Of a stretch of 64,000 bases of DNA, positions 43,174-52,235 are shown piece by piece (the stretch's first letter is position 1; each line of letters begins with the position of its first letter). Location of the stretch: the NCBI GenBank assembly GCA_045611685.1, contig JAZKXO010000024.1, positions 62,001-126,000 on the forward strand, read 5' to 3'. The notes under the pieces were generated by a model that was given only the letters and a program-made list of their open reading frames with translations, was not told the origin of the DNA and did not search any database. This DNA comes from SIG701 sp045611685 (GTDB lineage Bacteria > Bacillota > Clostridia > Oscillospirales > CAG-272). A program made the position numbers and the translations under genes.

Positions 43174-43202
43174 TTGACATTTCACTGTATCTTTGATATA
43201 AT
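43174..43202 (+). promoter_or_regulatory. Consensus promoter of the lactate permease gene
   Basis: TTGACA (43174-43179), 17-base spacer, TATAAT (43197-43202), 40 bases before the ATG. Confidence 0.9.
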
Positions 43203-43242
43203 TACTTGTATTTTTTAAAAGTGTGAAAGAGGAATTTTATCT

Positions 43243-44874
43243 ATGTTAGCATTATTAGCATTTCTGCCCATACTGGCCACGCTCGTCCTTATGATGGCGT
43301 TCAACTGGCCCGCCAAGAGATGCCTTTTCATCTCCTGGATCCTTTCAGTGGTATTTGCCTTCTTTTTCTGGGATATTGAAGTGAAGGCGCTGGTTGCCAG
43401 CTCCCTCTACGGTGTCCTCGGTTCGATGGACGTTCTGGTCATTATTCTGGGCGCTATTCTCGTTATGAACACACTCAAAACATCGGGGGCCACTTCCGCT
43501 ATTAACCGCGGATTTATGAACATCTGTCCCGACAAACGCGTGCAGGCGTGCATTATCGGTTTCTCGTTCTGCTCGTTTATTGAGGCCGCCGCAGGCTTTG
43601 GCACACCGGCCGCTCTGGCAGGTCCGCTCCTTGTTTGTCTCGGCTTCCCGCCGCTGGCCGCCGCCATGATTACGCTCATTTTTGACTCCGTTGCCGTTTC
43701 CTTCGGCGCCGTGGGTACGCCCGTTACGGCGGCACTCAACGCTTTGGGCATGAGTGACAACGCCGCTTTTACTTCGGATTTCGCTTTCTGGACCGCACTC
43801 CCTCATGCGGTTGTCAGCATTATTCTGCCGCTTCTTGTACTGCTTATGACGACAAAACTGTTCAGCCCCGAAAAGTCGTTCAAGCCTGCCCTTGAGGCCG
43901 CTCCTTTTGCCTTGTTTACGGGTCTGAGCTTTGCCGTTCCGTATTTAGCAACGACTATGTTTATCGGATATGAGTTCGCTTCTCTCATCGGTGCTCTCGC
44001 GTCTATCGCGGCGACTGTTCTGGCCGCCAAGAAAGGCTTCCTCGTTCCCAAAAATACGTGGGATTTCGGTGATGCATCCAAATGGAATGAGGAATGGCTC
44101 GCCACAAGCGAGGTGGCACCAATCAATGAATCGAAAATGTCCTTGATTTTGGCGTGGACGCCGTATCTTCTCATCGCCGCTATTCTCGTTATTACCCGTA
44201 TTCCGCAGCTTGGCATCAAGTCCCTTCTCACATCCGGCGCACCGTTCGTTCTCAAAATTGACAATCTGCTCGGATTTGAAAAGCTTGACTGGAGCCTCAA
44301 ATGGGCGTATCTCCCCGGCACGTTCTTCATTCTTGTTTCTCTGATCACAAACGTCATTCACAAGATGAACAAACAAATGATAAAGCGCTCCTGGGCAGAC
44401 ACCTTAAAGCAGGTTTCCGGCGCCGCTCTGGCACTCATCTTCGGTCTTGCGCTGGTTGAGGTTATGAAGTACAAAAATGCCGCCGACACCAGTATGCTTG
44501 ACGAAATGGCCAATGCGCTCGCAAAGGTGGGTAAGGATCTATTCCTCATTATCGCTCCTTTCATTGGCGTACTGGGCGCTTTCGTCTCCGGATCTGCCAC
44601 GGTCTCTATGAATCTGTTCTCCACTCTACAGTTCAACACCGCGACCGTTCTCGGCCTGCCGACGGTGTTTATTCTCTCCATGCAGTGCGTCGGTGCAGCC
44701 ATCGGTAATATGATCTGTATCAACAACGCCGTTGCCGCCAGCGCCACGATCGGCACAAGCGGCCGTGAGGGAAAACTCATCAAAATCAACATCATTCCCG
44801 TTCTCATATACGTTGCAATTACCGTTCTGATTTTCTACATCGCCTTGGCACTCGGTATAAAGCCGACGGCATAA
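43243..44874 (+). CDS. L-lactate permease family transporter
   Basis: Membrane transporter of the lactate permease (LctP/LldP) family, 543 residues with twelve or more membrane segments. Family text includes GFSFCSFIEAAAGFGTPAAL, LLVCLGFPPLAAAMITLIFD, SFGAVGTPVTAAL and, near the C-terminus, LGAFVSGSATVSMNLFSTLQ and QCVGAAIGNMICINNAVAAS. Expected to exchange lactate (or glycolate) with protons. AGAGGA precedes the ATG. Single gene with its own promoter and terminator; no lactate dehydrogenase beside it. Confidence 0.92.
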   Translation: MLALLAFLPILATLVLMMAFNWPAKRCLFISWILSVVFAFFFWDIEVKALVASSLYGVLGSMDVLVIILGAILVMNTLKTSGATSAINRGFMNICPDKRVQACIIGFSFCSFIEAAAGFGTPAALAGPLLVCLGFPPLAAAMITLIFDSVAVSFGAVGTPVTAALNALGMSDNAAFTSDFAFWTALPHAVVSIILPLLVLLMTTKLFSPEKSFKPALEAAPFALFTGLSFAVPYLATTMFIGYEFASLIGALASIAATVLAAKKGFLVPKNTWDFGDASKWNEEWLATSEVAPINESKMSLILAWTPYLLIAAILVITRIPQLGIKSLLTSGAPFVLKIDNLLGFEKLDWSLKWAYLPGTFFILVSLITNVIHKMNKQMIKRSWADTLKQVSGAALALIFGLALVEVMKYKNAADTSMLDEMANALAKVGKDLFLIIAPFIGVLGAFVSGSATVSMNLFSTLQFNTATVLGLPTVFILSMQCVGAAIGNMICINNAVAASATIGTSGREGKLIKINIIPVLIYVAITVLIFYIALALGIKPTA

Positions 44875-44891
44875 ATCATTGTGCGGTGTAT

Positions 44892-44922
44892 AAACCCTCC
44901 TTTGTGGAGGGTTTTGTTTTTT
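44892..44922 (+). terminator. Terminator after lactate permease
   Basis: Stem AAACCCTCC / GGAGGGTTT with a five-base loop, then TTGTTTTTT. Confidence 0.93.
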
Positions 44923-44945
44923 CGCAGAAATCTTGCTCTTCCCTA

Positions 44946-44974
44946 TTGACAATACCGTTCTTATATGGTACAAT
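44946..44974 (+). promoter_or_regulatory. Promoter of the SdpR/SdpI-type pair
   Basis: TTGACA (44946-44951), 17-base spacer, TACAAT (44969-44974). Confidence 0.87.
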
Positions 44975-44975
44975 A

Positions 44976-45004
44976 CATTTAACAGTTAGGTTAATTGTTA
45001 AATG
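44976..45004. promoter_or_regulatory. Operator of the ArsR-type repressor (perfect inverted repeat)
   Basis: CATTTAACA and TGTTAAATG, nine-base perfect arms with an 11-base spacer, start one base after the -10 box and cover the expected transcription start. The place and symmetry fit autorepression by the winged-helix protein encoded 18 bases downstream. Confidence 0.8.
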
Positions 45005-45022
45005 TTATTTCAAGGAGGAACA

Positions 45023-45304
45023 ATGGGACTGCAAAACACAATGCGCGCCCTCGCCGATCCGATTCGTCGGGAGATACTGAATCTCTTAAAGGACGGAACG
45101 ATGTCTGCCGGTGATATCGCCAATCACTTTGATGTGACAGCGGCATCCATCTCGCGGCATTTATCCGTTTTAAAGGATGCCGATCTGATCCGCGATAAAC
45201 GCGACGGAAAATTTATTTTTTACGAACTGAACACATCTGTACTGGAAGAAATCCTCTTATGGGTTTCCGATCTGAAAGGAGAAAACGGCAATGCTTCGAA
45301 ATAA
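45023..45304 (+). CDS. ArsR-family repressor (SdpR-like)
   Basis: A 93-residue winged-helix repressor of ArsR type. MRALADPIRREILNLLKDG and VTAASISRHLSVLKDADLI form the DNA-binding unit, followed by the wing KRDGKFIFYEL. The ArsR metal-binding ELCVCDL motif is absent, which together with the downstream gene suggests SdpR rather than a metal sensor. The start is the ATG at 45023 (AAGGAGG four bases upstream). It overlaps the next gene by 14 bases. In Bacillus, SdpI captures SdpC toxin and sequesters SdpR at the membrane, releasing the operon; the same loop may exist here. Confidence 0.9.
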   Translation: MGLQNTMRALADPIRREILNLLKDGTMSAGDIANHFDVTAASISRHLSVLKDADLIRDKRDGKFIFYELNTSVLEEILLWVSDLKGENGNASK

Positions 45305-46385
45305 CAAATGGAAACTGATTATCTCTTCCCTTCTCATTCTGCTGCCCATTCTTGCGGGCAGCATTTTGTGGGATTCTCTGCCCGAGCAGATGGCAATACA
45401 CTGGGGCACTTCCGGCAACGCAAACGGCTGGAGCAGCCGCGGTTTTGCTGTATTCCTTCTGCCGATTTTTCTCCTTGTGTTCCACTGGGTTTGCCTTTTG
45501 ATTACCGCTATGGATCATAAAAGCAAGACACAAAATCCGAAGGTATACGGAATTGTTTTCTGGATCGTCCCTTTCATTTCCCTCTTCGCCAACGGAATAA
45601 TGTATGCGACCGCGTTCGGCAAGACGCTCAACCTCCCGTTCTATCTCTCCGTTTTGATGGGACTTATGTTCGTGGTTATCGGCAACTATATGCCGAAAGC
45701 TACGCAGAACCGTACGATGGGTATAAAAACAGTCTGGGCACTCCACAGCGAGGAAAACTGGAATATGACGCACCGCTTTGCTGGAAAAGTATGGGTGATC
45801 GGCGGCGTTTTGTTCATGACAGCAGGCTTGTTGCCCCTTAGATTCTTCCCGTTTGCGCTCCTTGTTCCCATCCTTTTCGGCGCATCCCCTGCCCTCTACT
45901 CGTATCTGTACTACAGAAAGCAGAAAAAGAACGGGACACTTATCGAAACGGATACCGCCGCTTTCGTGAAAGAAAAGAAAATGCACATTTTCGTCAGTGT
46001 GATTATCACCGTTTCCGTCGTGCTTCTATTCGGCTTTATAGCCTTTACCGGCGACGTTTCACTGGAATACGGCGAGGACGCGTTCACCGTACGCGCCACC
46101 TATTTTGACGATGCGACAATCGCTTACGACGATATCGAAAGCATTGAATACCGCGAAAACGACATGCCCGGTATGCGCACGTTCGGCTACGCCTCCCCAC
46201 GTCTCCTTATGGGCGCATTCCAGAATGATGAATTCGGCAATTACACACGATATTCCTATACCGCATGCGACGACGCCGTTATCCTTACGGTGAACGGCAA
46301 GAAAATTGTCATAAACGCCAAAACCGAGGTAGAGACGAAGCTGATTTACGATACACTCACGGAAAAGAGATATACGCATAAATAA
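45291..46385 (+). CDS. SdpI-family immunity-like membrane protein with C-terminal PH-like domain
   Basis: A 364-residue membrane protein. The N-terminal half is the DUF1648/SdpI pattern: ILWDSLPEQMAIHWGTSGNANGW, then FVVIGNYMPKATQNRTMGIKT and ALHSEENWNMTHRFAGKVW. After a further membrane segment (residues about 230-255) the C-terminal part (LEYGEDAFTVRATYFDDATIA and onward) looks like a bacterial PH-type beta domain. SdpI of Bacillus has only the membrane part, so the extra domain is a difference. AAAGGAG lies nine bases before the ATG. No sdpC-like toxin gene is seen nearby. Confidence 0.87.
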   Translation: MLRNNKWKLIISSLLILLPILAGSILWDSLPEQMAIHWGTSGNANGWSSRGFAVFLLPIFLLVFHWVCLLITAMDHKSKTQNPKVYGIVFWIVPFISLFANGIMYATAFGKTLNLPFYLSVLMGLMFVVIGNYMPKATQNRTMGIKTVWALHSEENWNMTHRFAGKVWVIGGVLFMTAGLLPLRFFPFALLVPILFGASPALYSYLYYRKQKKNGTLIETDTAAFVKEKKMHIFVSVIITVSVVLLFGFIAFTGDVSLEYGEDAFTVRATYFDDATIAYDDIESIEYRENDMPGMRTFGYASPRLLMGAFQNDEFGNYTRYSYTACDDAVILTVNGKKIVINAKTEVETKLIYDTLTEKRYTHK

Positions 46386-46435
46386 TTTTATAAAGCATAT
46401 CGAAAGACACTTTTGTTCTTTGCCATCAATGCATT

Positions 46436-46476
46436 ACCGATGCGAAATTATTTGATTTCGCATCGGTTTTCTTTTT
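46436..46476 (+). terminator. Terminator after the SdpI-like gene
   Basis: Thirteen-base perfect stem ACCGATGCGAAAT / ATTTCGCATCGGT, six-base loop, then TTTCTTTTT. Confidence 0.93.
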
Positions 46477-46533
46477 ATGCTGCACCGATTGAAAAGAAGG
46501 CCAGTGCTTTTTGTGCAAAACACACGAAATCGG

Positions 46534-46562
46534 TTGACTTTTGTCGATCACTTTAGTATAAT
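46534..46562 (+). promoter_or_regulatory. Promoter of the nucleobase permease gene
   Basis: TTGACT (46534-46539), 17-base spacer, TATAAT (46557-46562). The 51-base leader shows no obvious riboswitch. Confidence 0.85.
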
Positions 46563-46613
46563 AAAAGGCAGGGACGGATAAACTGCCCGAAAAAATCTTT
46601 TGGAGGATCTCTC

Positions 46614-48014
46614 ATGGAAAAGAATCTTGTTTATGACATCCACGACAAACCAAAATTCCCTAAGCTTTTAGTTTTCGCCATCCAGCAGCTTCTTGCTATC
46701 ATGGCGGCTACAATCACCGTTCCGATGATCGTCGGAAATGGTATGTCTACTTCTGCAGCGCTTTTTGGCGCAGGCATCGGAACGCTTGTTTATCAGCTCT
46801 TCACTAAGTTCAGAAGCCCGGTATTCCTCGGATCCTCTTTCGCTTTCATCGGTCCGATGCTTGCAGCATTCGCCGGTGCGGTAGGAAGCGTTTCCCTCGG
46901 TTATCTCGGACTCATTATCGGTGCCGCATTTGCTGCACTCGTTTATGTAGTTCTTGCACTGATCGTTAAGTGCGCAGGCACGAAATGGATCAACAAGATC
47001 ATGCCGGCTGCAGTTATTGGCCCAACCGTTGCTCTCATCGGTCTTTCTCTTGCAGGCGCGGCAATTAACGACGTATTCTCCTACGGCGGTAAGATCGATT
47101 TCGGCTTGTCCAGCTATTTTGATATGACGGCCGGTACTTGGGTATCGCTCATTTGCGCTCTCGTTACCTTTGCGGTTGTTATCCTCTCCGCTGTTTACGG
47201 AAAGAAAATGGTTAGGCTCATTCCGTTCATTATCGGTATCCTCGCAGGATACGTAACCGCTCTCATTTTCACTCTGATCGGTATCGCTACTGAAAATCAA
47301 TCGCTTATCATGATTGATTTTGCTCCCTTCAAGGCTCTCTTTGCAGATGGTATCGGACTCTCCACCTTTCTTGTTGTTCCCGAATTTTCTTTCCTTGAAG
47401 CAATTAAAGGCGCGGCTGATTTTGAGTGGAGTTACCTCGCAACCGTTGCGATCGCTTACACCCCTGTCGCATTCGTTGTATTTGCTGAGCACCTTGCAGA
47501 TCACAAAAACCTCTCCACCATCATCGGCAAGGACCTCATCGAGGATCCGGGGCTTCATAGAACCCTCCTCGGCGACGGTATCGGCTCTTTTGCTGGCGCT
47601 TTGTTCGGCGGTTGCCCGAATACTACCTACGGCGAGTCCGTTGGCTGCGTGGCTATCACGAAGAACGCATCGATCATTACTATTACAACTACTGCGATCA
47701 TCTCCATTCTCGTTTCCTTCATCTCCCCCTTCGTTGCCTTCCTTGATTCCATTCCCGGCTGCGTAATGGGTGGCGTTTGCGTAACGCTTTACGGATTCAT
47801 TGCCGTTTCCGGCCTTAAGATGATCCAAAAGGTTGACTTGGAAGACGATGCGAATCTTTTCACCGTTTCGGCCATCCTTATTCCGGGTATCGGCGGCATG
47901 TCGATGGCTATCGGCGGCAAGGTGTTCGTCACCCCGATTGCTTGTGCGCTTATTCTCGGTATTGTAACCAATCTTCTGCTGAATAAATTTAAAAAAGCGA
48001 AGAAGGATGACTGA
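46614..48014 (+). CDS. NCS2 family uracil/xanthine permease (UraA-like)
   Basis: Nucleobase:cation symporter-2 protein, 466 residues, about 14 membrane segments. KLLVFAIQQLLAIMAATITVP at the N-terminus and FLGSSFAFIGPM are typical of the uracil-permease branch; the substrate motif regions appear as VVFAEHLADHKNLS (the glutamate that binds uracil) and GGCPNTTYGESVGCVAITKN. GGAGG precedes the ATG. Single gene with its own promoter and terminator. Uracil is the likelier substrate, but xanthine is not excluded. Confidence 0.93.
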   Translation: MEKNLVYDIHDKPKFPKLLVFAIQQLLAIMAATITVPMIVGNGMSTSAALFGAGIGTLVYQLFTKFRSPVFLGSSFAFIGPMLAAFAGAVGSVSLGYLGLIIGAAFAALVYVVLALIVKCAGTKWINKIMPAAVIGPTVALIGLSLAGAAINDVFSYGGKIDFGLSSYFDMTAGTWVSLICALVTFAVVILSAVYGKKMVRLIPFIIGILAGYVTALIFTLIGIATENQSLIMIDFAPFKALFADGIGLSTFLVVPEFSFLEAIKGAADFEWSYLATVAIAYTPVAFVVFAEHLADHKNLSTIIGKDLIEDPGLHRTLLGDGIGSFAGALFGGCPNTTYGESVGCVAITKNASIITITTTAIISILVSFISPFVAFLDSIPGCVMGGVCVTLYGFIAVSGLKMIQKVDLEDDANLFTVSAILIPGIGGMSMAIGGKVFVTPIACALILGIVTNLLLNKFKKAKKDD

Positions 48015-48053
48015 CCCTCGTATCGAGAACACAAATAAACTTACATAAGATAA

Positions 48054-48093
48054 AAAAGAGCATTGAAAACAAAGGTTTTCAATGCTCTTTTGT
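48054..48093. terminator. Bidirectional terminator after the permease
   Basis: Seventeen-base stem AAAAGAGCATTGAAAAC / GTTTTCAATGCTCTTTT with an AAAG loop; also lies downstream of the small minus-strand frame at 48136. Confidence 0.93.
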
Positions 48094-48135
48094 TACGTGA
48101 ACGCGCTCAAACCGCACGGAAGTTTAAATACAGGC

Positions 48136-48420
48136 TTAAGATTCAGACTCTGAAATATATTCCCCGGAAGAGTATCCCTCGTAGCAGTGGTTACCCACAG
48201 TGAAGCGCTCATCTGTGCTTTCCTTAATGATGATCCACAGACACTCATGTCCAAATTCGATTCTTCCTTTTTCACCGCTTTCGGCAAAGACAAGAATTCC
48301 GTTCTCCTTGCGGGCAGTTATCCTCAAGGCAGACTCAGTAGTATCATCCAAAAGATAGTGGTCTCTGTTGGGATCGGGATAGCTAAAGGATGGAAACCAG
48401 GGCGAGAAAGGTTGCTCCAT
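48136..48420 (-). CDS. Small hypothetical protein, 94 residues
   Basis: A minus-strand frame in an otherwise unassigned stretch between the permease and the pel operon. The product is MEQPFSPWFPSFSYPD onward, rich in aromatic and acidic residues, no membrane segment or signal. Codon use is compatible with coding and the shared terminator lies 43 bases beyond the stop, but there is no ribosome site before the ATG. I recognise no family. It may be a real small gene or the remains of one. Confidence 0.45.
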   Translation of the reverse strand: MEQPFSPWFPSFSYPDPNRDHYLLDDTTESALRITARKENGILVFAESGEKGRIEFGHECLWIIIKESTDERFTVGNHCYEGYSSGEYISESES

Positions 48421-48474
48421 TAGAGTTCGTTAATATATGTGACTATGTTTGTTCACCTTTCCGTCATATTCGCG

Positions 48475-48496
48475 TGATATAATATAATGATATAAT
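48475..48496 (+). promoter_or_regulatory. Likely promoter of the pel operon (extended -10)
   Basis: TGATATAAT (48475-48483) is an extended -10 box; two more TATAAT copies overlap or follow (48483-48488 and 48491-48496). No good -35 lies at the right distance. Leader to the first ATG is about 70 bases and AT-rich. Confidence 0.55.
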
Positions 48497-48557
48497 TGAT
48501 ATATTATACAATCAATGATGCCTTTTCTCTTATTCTTACCTCAAGGAGATGTCTGCA

Positions 48558-51344
48558 ATGCAAGGAACGCCAATACTGGCTTTTTATACGGAAAACGACT
48601 CGAATGAACTGAAAATTGAATACCTTGCCGATGATATAGCTGAGAGAGAACTCAACGGTGAGAGCATATATCACATTTACCATGTAAGAATGATCACGGA
48701 ATTTCTTCTTTGTGAACTGTCTGCATATAAGCCGGAGCTGTTTCTTACCGAAGAAGATATAACTGCAATAGCGATGGCATCTGCACTGCACGATATCGGA
48801 AAGCTGCAAATCCCTAAAAGCATTCTCGATTATCCCGGAACACTTTCTCCGGTCGAATACGATATCATTAAAAAGCACTCCGTATTCGGCGAGCAGACTA
48901 TCCGTGAGGCATATCATGGGAATGTTTCTCCAAAAACCGTTGAATATGCCGCACAGATTGCCAAATACCATCACGAGCGAATTGACGGCACCGGATATCC
49001 CGAAGGGCTTCGCGGTGACGCTATTCCGCTGTGTGCCAAGGTTGTTGCACTTGCGGATTCCTATGATGCGCTGACAAGCTCCCGCAGCTATAAAGAAGCA
49101 TTTTCCCAGGACGTAGCACTTCAGATGATTTCAAGCGGAATGTGCGGCGTTTTTGACAAGGAACTCGTGGAATGTCTTATACGCGTTGTCAATCACCGAA
49201 CACTGGTCACCCTCAGAGAAAAACTGCAGAAAAAGCGCAGTGTTGTGGGGGAATATGCCGATATCAGCCTTGCGAGAGTTCTGCTTATCGGAAATACCGA
49301 ATACCTTACCGAGGAATTTGTGCAATCTACATTCCCGCAAAGTAAGGTTATGGTGCTCGGAAACACTGAACTCGGCGGCGCTGATCGAATAAAGCTGTTC
49401 CGTGTGCGCAAACCGTCGGTTAAGGCCATTCTTGAAACCTACGAATTTGACCTCATCGTCTTTTTCTCGGCGGGACTGAAATTCCATTCTACCGATCAAA
49501 GCGATGCAGAGGAGCTTCGTGAGGTTCTGCAGTTCTCTGCAGAGATGCAAAAAGAAATCAAGATTCTCTATCTGTCGCCTCTCGATTCCTCATTCAGCGA
49601 GCGCACCGACAAGGCGATAATGGCATCGGCTAACGAAAAGCTTTGCGAATTTTACGCAAAGCGATACTCTCTTGACATCAAAACCGTGCAGATACCGTAC
49701 CTTTACAGCGCGGTGTATAAAAACGATTTCCTTTACGGTGTATTTGAGCAAATACACTCGGGTAAAACCGTGCGAATTCCGGAATCTCCCACGTCGAGGA
49801 TGCATTTTCTCTCCCTCACGGATCTGTCGGATCTGCTCACCCGTATCGTTGATAACTGGAAATCCGGCAGCGGTATTTTAAGCGTTGGCGATGAATTTCA
49901 CCTTACCTTCTCCGATTTTGCCGAGCGCCTTAAAAACATCGCTGCGAATGTGAAAACGGAATTTACCGAGAGCCATACCTCGGGTATTATCAAAACCACA
50001 AATACGGCGCTCAGAAACGAATACGGCTGGTTTGCGAAGATATCCGTTCTCGAGGATATCGAGGAGCAGTACGCGCTCTATCTTACCACCAAAAAGGACA
50101 AAGCAGAAACATTTTTTGCCAGAGTCAAAAAATGGCTCTCAAAGCATTCTTTTGCCATAAAGATCATCGAGCTGTTTCTGCTGTTTTTCCTATCCGAGCT
50201 GTTTATACATATAACCGATTCTGCCGTTATTTTTTCCATCGTTGATTTCAGAACGATTTTTATCGTGATTATGGCAACGCTGTACGGCTTGTCCTTCGGT
50301 ATTGCCTCATCGGCACTTGCCAGCGTTTCGTATTTCATCGCAAAGGTCATGGCGGGGACAGATCCGCTGACCATATTTTACGAGCCGACAAATTGGCTTG
50401 CATTTGTGTTCTTTTTCCTGGTGGGTGGGCTTTGCGGCTACATCAATCTGAAAAAAGAGGAGCACGGCAAATACCTCGAAGAGCAGAACAAACTGTTAGA
50501 AAATAAGCTTATCTTCACCGGAGAGATATACGAGGATACCCTTCGTGAGAAAAAGGATCTCAAAAAGCAGATCATCAGCTCAAAGGACAGCTTTGGCAAG
50601 ATTTTCGACATCACCCGAAAGCTGAACACCGTTGCTCCACAGCAGCTATATCTTCGCACTATCGAAACCTTTGAAGATATCCTTGAAAACAAGAGCATCG
50701 CGGTATATTCCGTAAACGCAAAGAACGCGTTTGGACGTCTTGAGGTTGCATCAAGAGATCTTTTGGACGTTGCCGCACGCTCTGTTTCTCTGGGAGCCTA
50801 CGCACCTGTTATCGAAAAACTTCGAGGTGGGGGCATATGGAAAAACACCGAGCTTAAAAGCGAGTATCCCATGTATGCGGCAGGTGTTTACCGCGGCGAT
50901 GAGCTTGTGCTTATGATATTCCTGTGGCATGCGGATATGGATCAGCGTTCGCTTTACTATGTGAACCTTTTCAAAATTTTGCGTGACCTTGTGCAGATGT
51001 CACTTCTGCGCGCATACGACTATAGCAACGCCCTCATTGAAAAGCAGTATATCTCAGGTACACACATAATGAACGCCGAATACTTTGAGGAATGCGTACA
51101 GAATTTTGCCGCACTCGCGGAAAAGAAGGTATCGACCTACGTTATGCTGGAGTTTTCATTGAACGGTCATACTTTGAAAGAAGCGGATGATATGCTCACC
51201 GGCAAGATAAGGCTTAACGATATACTCGGAATCACAAATGACGGTAAACTGCGCCTCATTCTCTCTCAGGCAACCGAAAAGGACATCGAATTCATCCTGC
51301 CGCGATTTGAGGGGCTTGACATCACCGTCACCGTCATTAAATAA
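48558..51344 (+). CDS. pelD: PelD-like c-di-GMP receptor fused to HD-GYP and SDR-like domains
   Basis: A 928-residue fusion. Residues 35-215 form an HD-GYP phosphodiesterase domain with all signature residues (H78-D79, H107, H138-H139, D143, GYP 146-148, D167). Residues 238-505 look like an extended SDR/epimerase fold (VLLIGNT; FDLIVFFSAGL; SVGDEFHLTFSDFAERL) that lacks the glycine loop and the YxxxK pair, so probably not catalytic. Four membrane segments (533-630), a coiled coil (632-675), a GAF domain (680-825) and a degenerate GGDEF domain (835-925) follow, as in PelD. The c-di-GMP inhibitory-site motif R885-L-N-D888 is kept while the GGDEF position reads TNDGK. PelD of Pseudomonas binds c-di-GMP there and switches on Pel synthesis. 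AAGGAG nine bases upstream supports the ATG at 48558 over the one at 48549. Confidence 0.85.
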   Translation: MQGTPILAFYTENDSNELKIEYLADDIAERELNGESIYHIYHVRMITEFLLCELSAYKPELFLTEEDITAIAMASALHDIGKLQIPKSILDYPGTLSPVEYDIIKKHSVFGEQTIREAYHGNVSPKTVEYAAQIAKYHHERIDGTGYPEGLRGDAIPLCAKVVALADSYDALTSSRSYKEAFSQDVALQMISSGMCGVFDKELVECLIRVVNHRTLVTLREKLQKKRSVVGEYADISLARVLLIGNTEYLTEEFVQSTFPQSKVMVLGNTELGGADRIKLFRVRKPSVKAILETYEFDLIVFFSAGLKFHSTDQSDAEELREVLQFSAEMQKEIKILYLSPLDSSFSERTDKAIMASANEKLCEFYAKRYSLDIKTVQIPYLYSAVYKNDFLYGVFEQIHSGKTVRIPESPTSRMHFLSLTDLSDLLTRIVDNWKSGSGILSVGDEFHLTFSDFAERLKNIAANVKTEFTESHTSGIIKTTNTALRNEYGWFAKISVLEDIEEQYALYLTTKKDKAETFFARVKKWLSKHSFAIKIIELFLLFFLSELFIHITDSAVIFSIVDFRTIFIVIMATLYGLSFGIASSALASVSYFIAKVMAGTDPLTIFYEPTNWLAFVFFFLVGGLCGYINLKKEEHGKYLEEQNKLLENKLIFTGEIYEDTLREKKDLKKQIISSKDSFGKIFDITRKLNTVAPQQLYLRTIETFEDILENKSIAVYSVNAKNAFGRLEVASRDLLDVAARSVSLGAYAPVIEKLRGGGIWKNTELKSEYPMYAAGVYRGDELVLMIFLWHADMDQRSLYYVNLFKILRDLVQMSLLRAYDYSNALIEKQYISGTHIMNAEYFEECVQNFAALAEKKVSTYVMLEFSLNGHTLKEADDMLTGKIRLNDILGITNDGKLRLILSQATEKDIEFILPRFEGLDITVTVIK

Positions 51345-51356
51345 GAAAGGCGATAT

Positions 51357-52235
51357 ATGCTTTATATTATAGCTGCGGCTGTGCATCTTCTTGTATGCCT
51401 GCTTGTGTTTATCGGAATCAAAACCCGAGTTCTGTCGGTACATAAATATATGTTCCTCGTGGCACTTCTGCTTCCGCTTTGGGGAGTGCTGATCGTGCTC
51501 ATCCTGCATTTTCAGATAGCATTTGATGCTACCGATTCTGCCGAGATCGGCGTTGAAAAATTAAAGCTTGAATCTGAGCTTTACAAAAGCGTCACCGTGG
51601 ATGAAAAAAAGGCTGATACTGCGATTCCGATCGAAGAAGCGCTGCTTATCAACTCGGCGAGAGAACGCCGATCGATTATTATGGACGTCCTGAACGACAA
51701 CCCCGGTGATTATGTGGAATTTCTGCAAAAAGCAGGAAACAACGATGACACCGAAGTCGTACACTACGCTGTAACGGCGATGGTGGAGATATCCAAGGAA
51801 AACGACTATATGCTACAGAAGCTGGATGCAGAATACACCGCAAATCCCGACGACATGGGTGTTCTGTCAAATTACATAGACTTTTTGTGGACCTGCCTTA
51901 CACAGAACATTATGCAGGGACAGGTTGAGGTTATGAACCGTGAGCTTTTCTGCCTGCTGTTAAGCAAAAAAATAGCGGTGGACGGTGATATTACCGATTA
52001 TTCACGCCTTGCTGAAAACGAGCTGAAGCGAAAAAACTATGATGTCGCCGGAGAAGTTATCAGCAGAATGGGCAAAAAATGGCCGGAAGCTGAGGAGTAT
52101 ATCCTGTTAAAAATACAGTATCTCGCCGCTCTTGGTAGGGGAAGCGAGATACAGGACTTTGTAAAAGAAACGGAAAACAGTCAGATTTACAAATCATCAA
52201 AAACTAAGGAGGCGCTTGCGTTTTGGGTGAGCTGA
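51357..52235 (+). CDS. pelE: PelE-like membrane protein with TPR-like helices
   Basis: A 292-residue protein with two N-terminal membrane segments (residues 2-22 and 31-52) and a helical cytoplasmic part with TPR-like helices (YAVTAMVEISKENDYMLQKL; RLAENELKRKNYDVAGEVIS). PelE of Pseudomonas has this layout and sits between pelD and pelF, where it links the Pel synthase parts. The identification rests on layout and position, not on a motif. It starts 12 bases after pelD (AAAGG upstream) and overlaps the next gene by 13 bases. Confidence 0.7.
   Translation: MLYIIAAAVHLLVCLLVFIGIKTRVLSVHKYMFLVALLLPLWGVLIVLILHFQIAFDATDSAEIGVEKLKLESELYKSVTVDEKKADTAIPIEEALLINSARERRSIIMDVLNDNPGDYVEFLQKAGNNDDTEVVHYAVTAMVEISKENDYMLQKLDAEYTANPDDMGVLSNYIDFLWTCLTQNIMQGQVEVMNRELFCLLLSKKIAVDGDITDYSRLAENELKRKNYDVAGEVISRMGKKWPEAEEYILLKIQYLAALGRGSEIQDFVKETENSQIYKSSKTKEALAFWVS

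Noticed and set aside
46668..48032. A 454-codon minus-strand frame
   Set aside because: Antisense to the nucleobase permease; the product is a mix of charged and Asn/Ser text without domains.
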